From contig CM043961.1 of NCBI GenBank assembly GCA_014529385.2, positions 12,586,478 to 12,650,477 of the forward strand: a DNA stretch of 64,000 nt, written 5' to 3'. The notes under the pieces are model-generated. The model was not told the origin of the DNA, did no database searches, and was given only the letters and a program-made list of their open reading frames with translations. This DNA is from Adiantum capillus-veneris. Taxonomy: Eukaryota; Streptophyta; Polypodiopsida; Polypodiales; Pteridaceae. Both the position numbers and the translations under genes were made by a program. Shown piece by piece: positions 46,731 through 58,708 of this stretch. Positions within the stretch are counted from its first letter, which is position 1, and every line of letters begins with the position of its first letter.

Positions 46731-48736
46731 TAGATGGTGTAGAGAGAGACGAGAGAGATAGTTAGATTAGAGAGAGAAACAAGGCTAAAGGGTGTAGAAA
46801 GAGAGTAGACAGAGAGTAGAGAGTAGAGACAAAGATTACATGAAGAGAGAGTCAAGATTAGGGGATAGAGAGAGTGTGAAGATAAAGATTAAGTACAGTG
46901 TAGATAGATATGGTTAGGATTTAGTGTTAGGAAGTATGACGTAGCTAAGTAGATAACTGAGTAGATTACTTAATGGAGAGAGATAATATTCACACACAAG
47001 AGATTCTCTCTCATGAGAGGCAGCCATGTGTAGCCGCCCTTGTGTAAACAAGGGCGGCTACACATGGTCCGATTTGGACTTGTGTAAACAAGTTCAAATC
47101 GAACCATTCAATCCGCCCATGTGTGGCCGCCCTTGAGGAGACAAGTCCTCCTTTGAAATCGGCCACCGGCCATTGACTTCCGACCACCGGCCAATCGGCC
47201 AACCAACCGACCGTTTTTCGATCACTTTTTGACCGTCGTCTGGCCATAATATTCCGGCGAAGTCAATCTCAAACTTTGCTTGAAACTGGCCGTGAAACTA
47301 TTGGTTTTTGACGAGTGATTTTTCTTCACACACGATGGCTTCTCTTCGTAATGGGAGCCTTACAAATGTGCGTTTTTAACACAAAAAATTACAAGGGGTA
47401 AATCAGGCTCCATATTTAACATTTAGAAAGAAACTAGGGTGTAGGGAGAGGTGTGGATAGAGTAGATAGAGAGGAGGCTGTAGAGATTAGGTAGAGAGGG
47501 AGGATATGTAGAGAGTAGAAATAGAGAGAGTCGAGATTAGGGGATAGAGAGAGTAGAGATACAGAGTAGATAGATAAGGTTAGGATTTAGAAAGATATTA
47601 GGGTGTAGAGAGAGGTGTGGATAGAGTAGATAGAGAGGGTGTAGAGATTAGGTACAGAGCACGTAGAGAAGGTGTAGAGATAGAGATTAGGTAGAGAGAC
47701 AGAGGTGTGGATAGAGGTTAGGATATAGAGGGAGAGTAGAGAGAGATTAGGATGTAGATAGAGGGAGTAGATAGAAAGAGGGAGGATACGTAGAGTGTAG
47801 AGACAGAGAGAGTGTAGAGATTTATCTCTATGCACCTCTCTCTCTATGTTTCTAGAGGGTAGAGAGAGGATAAATATAGAGGTTAGGTAGATAAGACTAG
47901 GATTTAGGAAGAGATTAGTGTGTAAAGAGAGATATGATAGAGTAGATAGAGAGGGTGCAAAGTTTAGGTAGACTAGGTAAAGAGGAAGGATACGTAGAGA
48001 GTGTAGATAGAGATTAGGTAGAGAGTAGACAGATAACATTAGGATTTTGAAAGAGATTAGGGTGTAGAGAGAGGTGTAGATTAAGTAGATAGAGAGGGAG
48101 AATATGTAGAGAGTAGAAATAGAGAAATTAGGTGTAGATAGAGGAAGTAGAAAGAGATCAGGATGTAGACAGAGGGATGAGAGAGAGAGAGAGATGTGAA
48201 TAGAGGTTAGGGTGTAGAGGGAGAGTAGAGAGAGAGTAGAATGTAGATAGAAGGAGTAGATATGGTGTAGATAGAGCGAGAGAGAGGATACATAGAGTAT
48301 AGAGATAGATAAAGTACATATCGAGCGTGTAGAGATTTACCTCTATTTACCTCTCTCTCTCTCTCTATGTCTAAAGGGTAGAGAGAGGATAAAGATAGTA
48401 ATTAGGTAGAGAGTAGACAAACAAGGTTATCACTTAGGAAGAGATTAACGGTGTAGAGAGAGGTTTGGAGAAGGAAGATAGAGAGAGTGTAAAAGTTAGG
48501 TAGAGAGGGAGGCTACGTAGAGAATAGAAATAGAGAGAGTGTAGATAGAGAGATTAGGTGTAGATAAGTAGAGAGGGAGGATACATAGTAGAGAGTAGAA
48601 ATAGAGAGATTGTTGATAGAGAGATTAGGTGTAGATATGTCCTCTCTATCTACCTCTCCCTCTACACCCTCTATCTAGGTGTGTAGATTAGGTAGAGATT
48701 AGGTATGGAGAGCGAGGTAGATAGATGGATAATAAG

Positions 48737-48740
<4 letters not shown>
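46480..48740. repeat. Purine-rich GTAGAGAGAGATTAGG minisatellite block
   Basis: More than 2 kb dominated on this strand by G and A, made of variants of GTAGAGAGAGATTAGGTAGATAGAG, with pure (GA)n at 46671-46727. It is broken at 46985-47400 by a different, GC-richer insert with hairpins. Short pyrimidine islands (47820-47850, 48350-48370, 48640-48675) invert the composition. Open frames here are artefacts. Confidence 0.9.
47024..47101. other. Two consecutive hairpins with identical TGTAAA loops
   Basis: Stem 1: CCATGTGTAGCCGCCCTTG (47024-47042) with its perfect complement at 47049-47067. Stem 2: CGATTTGGACTTG (47070-47082) with its complement at 47089-47101, one G-T type mismatch. Both have the loop TGTAAA. 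A related CATGTGTGGCCGCCCTTG follows at about 47119. Confidence 0.93.
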
Positions 48741-48985
<245 letters not shown>

Positions 48986-49417
48986 TTCATATATAGTCAT
49001 ACTGCTCCATTTGGCTGCCTAAAGGTAGTTCAAACTACACGAAATTGGCTTATGGATAGGCGCATGCTTCCATTGTGGTGTGAGCTGATCGACACAAAAG
49101 GTGAAGCCTGAAATACACAACTACGCCTGCAAAATCCACACGATTTAACCATCATGCCTTTGCTCATTTTTTGATTACTTTATGCTAGTTTAAGGTTATA
49201 ACCCTCTCCACGCATGTGTGAATAGTGCTACTATAAAGGAGGCGTGAGTGTAGGTGGATAGTGAGTGCAGTCCAAATAGACCCTTAGCTCACTTCCAATA
49301 GTTTAGGCTATTAGACTAGCCTTTTTTTCCTTTTTTACCTCTTAGTCCTTTCTGGTACTCATACATTTTATCCATTTTATCAGACTCGTCACCTTGTAAC
49401 CTTTTGGGTCTGATAAG

Positions 49418-49454
49418 TCACTTTGGACTTTTTAAAGATGTTAATTTTCATTTC

Positions 49455-49537
<83 letters not shown>

Positions 49538-49602
49538 GTCACTTTGGCCTTTTTAAAGATGTGAATATTTCATTTCATCCCCCCCCCCCCCCCCCCCCCC
49601 CC
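49418..49602. repeat. (TC)n-(CA)n flanked by a 40-bp direct repeat, then a C-run
   Basis: GTCACTTTGGACTTTTTAAA at 49418-49456 recurs as GTCACTTTGGCCTTTTTAAA at 49538-49578, on either side of the array; a C-run follows. Confidence 0.93.
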
Positions 49603-50036
49603 AAAAAAAAAGCCTTATCACACTTCACAGCCATCTAGGAGGGCAATCCATCAGAAAGAGTATGTAGATTTGGCACATAAGGGCCCACCATGCCCCTATC
49701 CTCAATGACTAAGAGAATGATTGTTTGTAAATGGAATGACACTACTGCTAAAAAAAACCCTTTTTCAAAAACTTGAAAACCCACATGTGAGAAATAGAAG
49801 AGGTAGATTGACTAAATTTCAAGATTTCTACTCTAAATTATAGTAATTTTCTCTAAATTATATAACTTTTCTCACCTTTAAATTAAAATTTCAAAGGTGA
49901 ATCTCAGCCATCTCTAGTGGTGGTTCCAGCTATAGTGACAAATGGGAGAAAACATTTCAAAGTCATCTAAATATGTGAATCCACATCACAAAAGACCTTC
50001 TTAGCCTCCGTTTTTTGGCAACCCTTTTGTCACTTT

Positions 50037-50098
50037 AGATATTATCACATCAATGGTGGGGATTGAGATATTATCACATCAATGGTGGGGATTGAGAC
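50037..50098. repeat. 31-bp tandem duplication
   Basis: GATATTATCACATCAATGGT... is repeated twice in direct succession without differences. Confidence 0.9.
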
Positions 50099-50152
50099 TT
50101 ACCATCATTGGATTTACATAGAAAGAAAGATATTTTGGTGGAAGTGATTCGG

Positions 50153-50286
<134 letters not shown>

Positions 50287-50703
50287 CACGCTCTCATCAA
50301 AGTGATCTAGAAACTTTTTGTGCTTTCAAAAGTACACGATGCTTGGTAAAGTACAACATTTTTTGTAAGCCTTCCGACACACAACGGGAATGTATTTGCC
50401 TGTGTTTAATTTTAATAATGCTACATGCTTTCAATATGCAAAAATAGTGGATTGTATCTCAAAAGAGTCCCTTGATTTTATCCTCTATAAACATCCCTCA
50501 ATAATTCAATAATGGCATATTTTTCCTCAGAATAACAAAATGTGTTTGGCCCTCATATAGAAGACTTGAATGATTATATTGCTCGCATGAAAAGCGACTG
50601 ATTGTATCTGGGCAATGCCCTCCTCTTCCATGTCAAGAGACTACATATATGGATAGAAATCCTTGCATCACATGTGTCACATATGTTGTGAGAAGAAGAA
50701 GAA

Positions 50704-50708
<5 letters not shown>

Positions 50709-50752
<44 letters not shown>

Positions 50753-50861
50753 AAGTACAAAAATGGCTTGAATATACATGTACCTTGGGGCACCAAAGAG
50801 GGAGCTCAATGATATGAGTTATATTTTCATGAACATAGAACATTTCATTGCAAGTTCTTTC

Positions 50862-50903
<42 letters not shown>
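50709..50903. repeat. Two (GA)n microsatellites
   Basis: 50709-50749 and 50865-50903, about 115 bp apart. Confidence 0.96.
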
Positions 50904-50906
<3 letters not shown>

Positions 50907-50981
50907 CCAGAGCAAGAGTTGTTTCTCATGCACGCACAATAGTATAGGGGCAATTGCATTATTGTACTTGAGTGAGAAACA

Positions 50982-51272
50982 ATGTAATGGAAATGGCCTA
51001 TAACTTTGAGAATAGCCTAATTAAGAGGATTAGAGTGAGCATTTTTGTGAGACTAGTTTGAGAACATAGAGGGTAAAATTATTTAGCAATAGCAACTTAA
51101 TCATAATACTTAATTAACTTGGCATGAACAATACTTTTGCAAGAGAGAGAGTTCACAGAACTTGACAATAGTTGAGGACCAGATTTATGTGGAGCCGGTC
51201 CCACTCCAATAGGCTTTTCTGTTATAGATTCTCCCATCAAGAGAGACTTGGTACAATAAAATCTTTGTGGGA
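50982..51272 (-). repeat. Second copy of the gypsy LTR segment
   Basis: Same orientation and about 90% similar to 12432-12720 (AATGTAATGGAAATGGCCTA, AGAGAACATAGAGGG..). Isolated from gypsy coding sequence, so a solo LTR or fragment. Confidence 0.8.
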
Positions 51273-51420
51273 TGTCACCTTGTTCATGTTGTGCTTCTCC
51301 TTGTGTAGTTGTTTCGTCTGCTTGTTTTTGTTGCTCCGCCGCCTCTTTAGATTTTCATTCTGCTTCTTGGGCTTCTTTCAGCTTCAAAGCTTCTGCCTCT
51401 TGATACATTTTTCCCAATAA

Positions 51421-52300
51421 TTATGTGGGATCTTCGGTCTGTTTCCTGGCATGATGCTTTGTTCTTGGTCCTTTCAGCTCAATAGGTACCCACTTTGCAA
51501 GGTCCTTGCCTTGAGCTTGGCGGTTGCATTCATAGGAGTGCTTTTCTCTTTCAAACATGGCATGTTTCTGTTGCGGCTCCTCCTGATGTGCTGCCATGGC
51601 TTTTCTTTTCATTTCCTCGATGCGTGCTCTTCTTTCCTCATTATCAGAACTTTCACTACTATGCCGTTCTGGTGAGCTCTCAGTAGATTCTTCATTAGAT
51701 TTGTATGTTCTCTTGGTAGGTCTTGTGGCTCGAGGGGAAGGTTGTGCCGACACGATCCAAGTGTTTTGATCTGAGGTAGGTGGCAAGTTATCTGCCATGC
51801 CGATAGCATGGTAGGTAATTCTTGTGAGAACCTCTGGTGCTCCCAGATATGTTATTTTACCCTCTTTCTTTGTCCCTTTCAATGTGGACAACACGTACTG
51901 TGGGTGGTCTAAAGGTTGCCTGGTTGTTGACTTGAGAACTTGTGTAAATGTGGTGGCAACCACATGATTGGGTGTCGTGTATCTTGGCGGTCTCTTGGCA
52001 AGGAAGTGGAAGTGTTGGTGATACAATCTTGCAGGTTCTTCCACCTATTTTTGGATGAAATTGGCAAATGTCGCAGCAGCGGTTTCCTTGGTGAAAGTCC
52101 CTACTATTTTTCTCTCTCTTGCGCTCATGGTCATTCCTTCTGTTGGCAGTTTGAGAGCTTTTGCCACTATCTCTTTTGTAATCACTACTTCAACTTTGTT
52201 CCCTTGTTGGTCGGAGATCTGGACAGTTCCCCCGGGGGATTCACCATGGAAAACTTACCGCACCACGTAAGTGCAGGGGAGGGGTTTTTTTTTACAAGAT
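51421..52300 (-). pseudogene. LTR-element protein of unknown family, copy 3 (N-terminal part)
   Basis: 51421-52044 encodes LGAPEVLTRITYHAIGMAD and a charged tail (RRARIEEMKRKAMAAHQEEP). Upstream, 52050-52250 on the same strand reads KVEVVITKEIVAKALKLP and GTFTKETAAATFANF, matching QVNVTSELIAEALGLFG and GSFVKKGAAANFV of copy 2. One stop separates the two parts. The coiled-coil and C-terminal domains are missing on the downstream side. Confidence 0.55.
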
Positions 52301-52842
52301 ACATAAGTGTATAAGTTAGGGATAGGCTCCCAATAATTTATCTCCCAAGCATAAAAATAAGGAAGGGGTATCATATTTGGGGGGGGGGGGGCTGACCCGG
52401 TTGATTACTTGTAACGATTAGTCACTGGTGTGTACTAGCACTTGGATGAGTTTTGGGGAAGCTTTTTATCAGTTACACATTAGATTTTGCATCAAGCCGA
52501 TCATAGATAAGGGTTGATTTAGAGTAGGTCAAGGGTTGATTTACACCAGCTTTGGATGGGTGAGAAATGGATGAGTAGCCAGAGTGCAAGCTGATGGGAC
52601 ACACAATTTGAAATTCAAACTAAGATGCATTGAGGGTACATCTAGTTATCAATAAGAATGGTTTCTTAGTACATTGTCAGTCATTATGCTACACACTCTT
52701 TGACTAGATTTACTCAGTTAGATCATGTGAGACCTAAATTATATATGTAAGATAGGGGTATGATAGTTTTCTTCATTTATTGTCGTATAAGCGTAGAAAA
52801 GGGGTCATATTCTCAAATATGAGTCGTATATAGGGGTTTTAT
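52301..52842. other. Spacer with G-run
   Basis: No ORF. G-run at 52379-52391. Confidence 0.4.
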
Positions 52843-53253
52843 CTAAGTTGTCTGCTCGCAGGTGGAACCCATTTTGTATATAGAGTGAATCCCCCTGGAC
52901 ATTTCCATCTTCTTTGATTGTCGACAAGAGTTCATAAGATTTCTGGAAATCCACTCCACATGGCTCTTGTTCGTAAAACTCTCGAAGCCCCAGCCTTCGG
53001 TTGGCTTCTTTGGTCTCGGGCTTTTCGGTGACATCATATACTTCTTTGGTAGAAGTTGCAGTTCTAGCTGATGTCCTTCATCACTCTTGAATCTACCTGT
53101 GAACATTGTGGTGTTGTTCTCTTCCAATTCTTCTCTTGACAGATAGGTTGCTTTGGCAGTCTTGACTGAACTAGGGTCCAGTTGGTATGGTGGTAGCTCT
53201 TGTAGCTTCTCCTTTTGCGAGAGCTTCTTCTTGGCCTTCTCTCTAGCTTGCAT
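52843..53253 (-). pseudogene. Unrecognised basic ORF upstream of copy 3
   Basis: 136 residues with Lys/Glu-rich N-terminus (AREKAKKKLSQKEKLQELPP) and a C-terminal SHVEWISRNLM. No domain known to me. Same strand as copy 3 and probably part of the same element. Confidence 0.35.
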
Positions 53254-53429
53254 GGCTCCTGTTAAGTGAATAGAGTGTTAAAGTTAACAACTTTGGCAAA
53301 TTCTTCTCCTAAGTGTCCTTCACTCTGAATTGCTGACAAATTGAGTCCAATTTGCTTCAAATCAATTTCTGAACATGCATAGATGCATAAAAACATGTAA
53401 AGATCAAAATTATGAAGTCAAAACAAAAA

Positions 53430-54290
53430 TTGCAACAAAAGTAAATAATTGTGATTTTTTACAGCTGAGTAATTTTTTCAACTTTTTGCAAATTTGACAT
53501 TATAGGCTTGAAGTATATACCAAAAACATACTCTGAGTGAAATATGGGCTCATTTGAGTGCACAGGATAAAAATGGTGCTAGATTCAGGCTTTAGGTCTC
53601 TGAAACAGTAGATGTAAAGGAATTTTGAGATTTGAGCTCCAAATTTGTTCAAACTTGTCTAGTGGGCTTATGACATCTTGTACTTTGGTCCTATGATGGC
53701 AAGTTGTAAATTTCCCCCATCTTGGCAAAAAATAAATAATCGCGATTATTAACTTTTTCATCCAAATGAACATTTTTTGGTGCAACTTGGTTCTAGGCAT
53801 GCTGTAGACCCTGTGTATGTGATATGAGGTGATTTGGATTAAAAAATGTGACTCATAACTCAAAAATTGGCCTGCAAGGACTTCTTTGCATTTTTTTGGC
53901 AATTTTTCAAGTTATAATTGATCATTTTGGCTCATATTTGAAATTTGGTATGTAATAGGTGTGTACAACTGACAGTTGAAGTGATGATACAATTTTCAAG
54001 CCAAAATACTGCAAAAGTAAATAATCGCGATTATTTACAGCAATCAATATTTTCTTGCAAAACTTGGAAATTTTGACATAAATACATTCTATACACCTAA
54101 AACAAGTCCTAAATTGAATTTGGTAAAATTTGGCCTTGCCGGCATCACTTTGTGCTTTGTCGACTCTGAAATCACCGATTTTTGTGACTACATGACCTGT
54201 AGAGTTGGTTAGTCACTTTTGAGGCTACGGACTTGTCCGTAACATAGTCATGAACCAACTCGTCCAATTTTGGCCCATTTGGAGTCAGTT
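53430..54290. repeat. Three diverged tandem units of about 288 bp with a central palindrome
   Basis: AATAAT(C/T)GCGATTATT words lie at 53441-53462 (imperfect), 53735-53750 (perfect) and 54017-54038 (22-bp perfect palindrome GTAAATAATCGCGATTATTT..). Spacings are 291 and 285 bp. Flanking words such as GCAAAACTTGG and AATTTTGACAT recur after each, showing the whole unit is repeated. Confidence 0.65.
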
Positions 54291-55529
54291 TGACCTCGTA
54301 TGTTGAATTTGACGCTTTGTAGCCTTCGAGCCGTTTTTTGCTTTTCGAGCGCTTGGTTTGATTGATTTTATGAAACCAATCATATACATTGTGTATAGGC
54401 ATTGTATACAAGCTGTCTGTGGAGTCAGAATCCAATTCTGGCATCTACCAAAAACCTAGCTTTTCTACTTGGGACCCCCTCGACCCTTGCCGAATGGTCA
54501 ACTGTTGATATAGAAGTGTTCTATTACGTTGGGGCATGCTACAGTTCAAATCTCATTCGATTTGGTTGAGCTGACAGGCCGCTATGGTCGATTTTTGGTC
54601 GTAGGTCTTCGTGCACTGCTTGAATTCTAAGGTTTTTTCCAGGGGTTTAGACTAGCTACCAGCCGTACAAAATGGATCATTGATAAGTATAGAACTTACC
54701 CCTCATGTCTCGTGTGAGACGACACTGAAAACAGGTGACTATGGACTCCGGAAAATACGCACGAAGAGTGTTTAAAGGCTCTCTCTCCAAAGGCAACAAG
54801 TGGAAATGAGGTGATTTTAGCCTACCTTGGGTATCCATACCCAGACTTCCCGAACCATTTTTCTCCAAATTCGAATGTTAGTCCTACTAAGCCGTGAAAT
54901 CTATGTTAGACTCAAAAAATTTCCCAATCGGATTCCTGTAGTTCATTCTGCAAGAATTCTGCAAAAGTAGGTATGGCCGCCTAATTTAAGCTTCCCGCTT
55001 CCATCTGTCAATTTGATTGAAATTTTTGTGCTTGTCCGCCTTGCCTTTATGATCACCAATAATTAAGTCTCAATATCAAGAAAAATGATGACAAAAAAAC
55101 AAAAATGACTTTTTTTGATGATTTTTTATAGTATATACACTATTTACACTCATCGAGGAGATATTATCCGTTAAATTTCTTTGTTGATGATTTATAACGG
55201 AATTATTAGGTAATTTGATAAAAAATTACACGTTAACATCAAACTTTTTTCTCTCTCTTCAAACATTGCCCTTAATTACTTAGTACTCTTCCACCTCTCC
55301 TATATGGCGTACTCCGGGACGACTGTGTGCATGGGTTGAACAATCGTGTCTATGCATAGCCGTGGTTGGCTCTACCATGCTTTGAAAATCAATGCAGTTC
55401 AAACCATTATGATGTGCAAGAGTTGGGTCTTGAGTAATTAACTCAAGGGTTTCTGATGTCGAGGCTTTCTGATGCTGTCTTCCAAAGAGCAAATCTTATA
55501 GCTTGTGTGCTCTTTGCTTGATTGTACCA
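54291..55529. other. Spacer with short unassigned ORFs
   Basis: Minus-strand frames 54172-54444, 54677-54868 and 55280-55492 have no recognisable domain. AT-rich at 55040-55260. Confidence 0.4.
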
Positions 55530-56417
55530 TCAGGATGCTTTAGCACGCTGATTTCTTGAGCTGTGGGTATCACTTTTGACTGTTGTCGAGCTTTTACTCT
55601 CCATTGATACCTTGGTTTGCTTGGTGTAGAATGGTGGTTGAGTATTCTGAGGCTTAACTCTCCCTTGCTTGAATGGTTTTACGATTTGCGGAGAAGATAA
55701 GTGTTCTTTTTCCTTCCAAATCCATCTCATGTTAGGTTCCTTGTTTGGATGTGCTTCTCTTTGTGTTTTGAGCTTTGGAACTTTCTTTGGTATTGTCGAT
55801 GATGTTTTGGGCACCCAGATTTGAATCGGCTTGTCCTTAAGCTGTGATTTCGGTACCCAAATTTTTCTGACTCCTTGCATGCTACTTGTAGCATTTGCTA
55901 GTTGATAGGATGGAAAAGATTGATTGCTTCATGATTTACCTTGCTGGTAACCTACCTTCCATTCCTCCTTGCTTAGTGCAATTGGAACAATGAGTTGTCC
56001 GCCTTTAAGTGATAGCTTGAGCTGATTGGTATCCCAATCTGGTACTGCCTTGTATGTCCGCATCCATGGAATTCCAAGAATCATTGTCTCATTTATGTGT
56101 TCATCTGGTAAGCATAAAAACTAATGAGGACATGAACATCCATGTACTATCACATTCAAATTGACTACTCCCAATGTTGGTGTTGGGTTCTTGTTGCATC
56201 CTTTGATAGTTGCTATTCTTGTTGTCAATGACTGACTTGTTGCCTTCTTGTATGTGGAATAACTGACTGCATTTACTCTAGCTCCTGTGTCGACCAATGC
56301 ATTTGTGCTATGATTGTTGAGTTGTACTTTGATGCGAAGGTCCATTCCATCTAACCATTCATCATCTGTTGACACTGCATCTTTCGGCAATTCCCATTGT
56401 CGGTCATCTATTTCCAA
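55530..56417 (-). pseudogene. Retropepsin-coding fragment without an adjacent polymerase
   Basis: 56121-56417 carries ALVDTGARVNAVSY, an intact D-T-G-A active site. After one stop, the downstream part continues with the C-terminal hallmark ILGIPWMRTYKAV (about 56050-56085). The strand then runs through a basic region with KIWVPK and IQIWVPK repeats (55530-55880). No RT follows within 2 kb in this orientation. It lies about 150 bp beyond the integrase end of the next gypsy element and is not that element's protease, which sits at 61000-61197. Confidence 0.65.
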
Positions 56418-56559
56418 AGTGTTGATGGAATAGGTGTTTGTTGATTCTTCAGAGCAGCTTTCCTTTTGAGTACCTGAAGTCGAGCTTCCTCATGGGCTTT
56501 ATCAATAACCTGCTATCGTTCTATCTTCCTTTGCTTAGCTGCATGTATCCTTTCTACCA

Positions 56560-58087
56560 ATTCATTGGATAGTAATTCTTTAAACAAAATCCACTAATCC
56601 AACTAGCCATTGGTTCACCATCTAGGATGGACAACTTAACTGCTCCACTTGGAGATACATCATCAATGATAAACGGTCCGTTTCTCTTTTTTGAATATTT
56701 TTGTGATTAAATGGGAATCAAAAAACTATTTTTGTTTCCACTTTTGTGCATAGATGTGAGCTACAGCAGTTAGCCTTTGCTCATCTAGCTTCTCTAAATC
56801 TTCAAGTCTCTTTGAAAATTCATGTCCAGTCCACTCAAGATCCTTAACTACCCTTAATGTCAGCAATATAAATTCTATTGGCAGTATGGCATCAAGACCA
56901 TAAACAAGGTTAAAGGGTGTAGCATTTAAAGCTGTTTTGAATGACACTCAATAAGCCCATAGAGCTACATGGAGATTCATTTCCCAGTCTGTTCTTCCTG
57001 AACTAACCACTTTAGTCAATATCAAGATAAGAATTTTATTCGTATGCTCAGCTTGTCCGTTTTCTTGTGGGTGATAGGGAGCTGATTTGTTATGGATGAC
57101 CATAAATTCATTAAGAAGATACTAGATTACCTCATTGAGGAAATGAGTTCCCCTATCATTGACAATTTCTATTGGCAGTCCATTTCTTGTGAATACATAC
57201 TCATATAAGAATCCGACAGTGGTTCTGGCATCATTCTTTTGAGTTGCTTTAGCCTCGGCCCACTTGGTCAAATAGTCCGTAGGCTACAATGATATATTGA
57301 GCTTGGGTTCTATAAGCAGGTGGCTGTATTGGCCCAACAAAATCTATACCCCATTTTGCGAAGGCTCTAGCCTCCATCATTGGTCTTAAGGGCATGCTAC
57401 CTACATGTGTTGGCATTTTTGCTCATGACAAGCATCACACCTTCGAACAGATTCTTTGGCATGTGCAAAAAGTGTTGGCCACCATATGCCTGCCATTAAG
57501 ATTGCTCTTGCGGTGGTCTCACTAGAAAAGTGACCTCCAGCTAATCCAGCATGTGCTTGTTCTATAATTGAAATATATTTGTCTTCATTTGCACAAAGAC
57601 GCAAATGTTGATCCTTACCTCTTTGATACAATTGGTTTCCTATAAGAGCATAGTCTCTTGCTTCAGTTTCAATTGCTCTTTGACGGTATTTACTCATATC
57701 CTCAGAAAATGTTTGGCTCGATAAGTAAGTAACTACATAGTTATTCCACTTAGGAACAAGTGACATTTGGAACAATGTTACATGAGATATGGGTGTGTTT
57801 TTTTTACATTGAGGACAATTCTTTACAAAAGAGCAAACATCACTCCTCATAGTTGCCCAAAATACTCCAAGTCTCAAGATTCGTGACATAGTTTGGTCTT
57901 CCACAAAGTGAAGTCCTACTATGGTAATATGTGCTTGGCTTAGATATTGGGTTTTCTCTTCAGGATTAATGTATAAGAGCAATATTCCATCTCGGTTTCT
58001 TTTGTATAGCCTACCATCTAGTAATTGATACATAGCCGATTGCTCGATTAATCCGATTGTAATAGGAAGTGATATTTGTGAATCCAC
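56560..58087 (-). pseudogene. Ty3/gypsy integrase with two zinc-binding domains
   Basis: 57401-58087 shows two successive H-H-C-C modules: AHITIVGLHF..CPQCKK and AHAGLAGGHF..CDACHEQK, linked by about 70 residues. Next, in broken frames (56726-57400), come the core residues: WGIDFVGP, NDRGTHF and PQENGQAEHTNK give the D,D,E triad. The C-terminal GPFIIDDVSPSG lies near 56660. Multiple stops and shifts after the zinc modules. Confidence 0.82.
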
Positions 58088-58708
58088 TTAAGCTATGGTC
58101 ATCAATGTAACCATATTTTCCGACCATCGAGGTATCATTTCGATGAAGAGCAGATAGGGATCTAGTAGATCATCGTCTACCCCTTTAGGTGATTCTCCGG
58201 AAACAATCCTTGACAAATGATCTGCTCTTTGATGAGTAGTGCCCTTTTTTACAACCACAGTGAAATCAAATTCCATAAGAATGATGAACTATCTCACTAT
58301 TCTTCCTGTGCTACATTGCTTGTTGACAAAGTACAATAAGGCTTGGTGGTCCACAAAGAACACAAATTTGTTTGCTAATAGGTAATGTCTATACCTTTTT
58401 ATGGCATAGATCATCCCTAATCCTTCCTTTTTTGTGGTGGTATAATTCTTTTTTGCCATATTCAATTGTCGGCTAGCATAAGAAATAGGAAAATCAATTT
58501 TATCGTCTCTTGATTGAGCTAGTATACACCGGATAGCAATATTGGAAGCATCTACATGTATGTAGAATATCTTATTCCAATCTAGTGCTTTCAATATTGG
58601 AGCTGAGGTGAGAGCTTTCTTAAGCTTCATGAAAGATTCTTCACACGCATCAGTCCACTCAAAGTGTGTAATCAAGCTATATATGGGTTTTGCAATTATA
58701 GCGTACAT
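58088..58708 (-). pseudogene. Ty3/gypsy RNase H
   Basis: 58289-58708 contains FYIHVDASNIAIRCILAQ, then FPISYASRQLN and FFVDHQALLYFVN. The following frame 58088-58276 (VVKKGTTHQRADHLSRI) is the linker to integrase. It overlaps the RT frame by about 12 bp and is shifted relative to it. Confidence 0.85.

Noticed and set aside
47587..48039. 150-residue ORF in the purine block (minus)
   Set aside because: Low-complexity Ser/Leu/Tyr product of the GTAGAGAG-type repeat.
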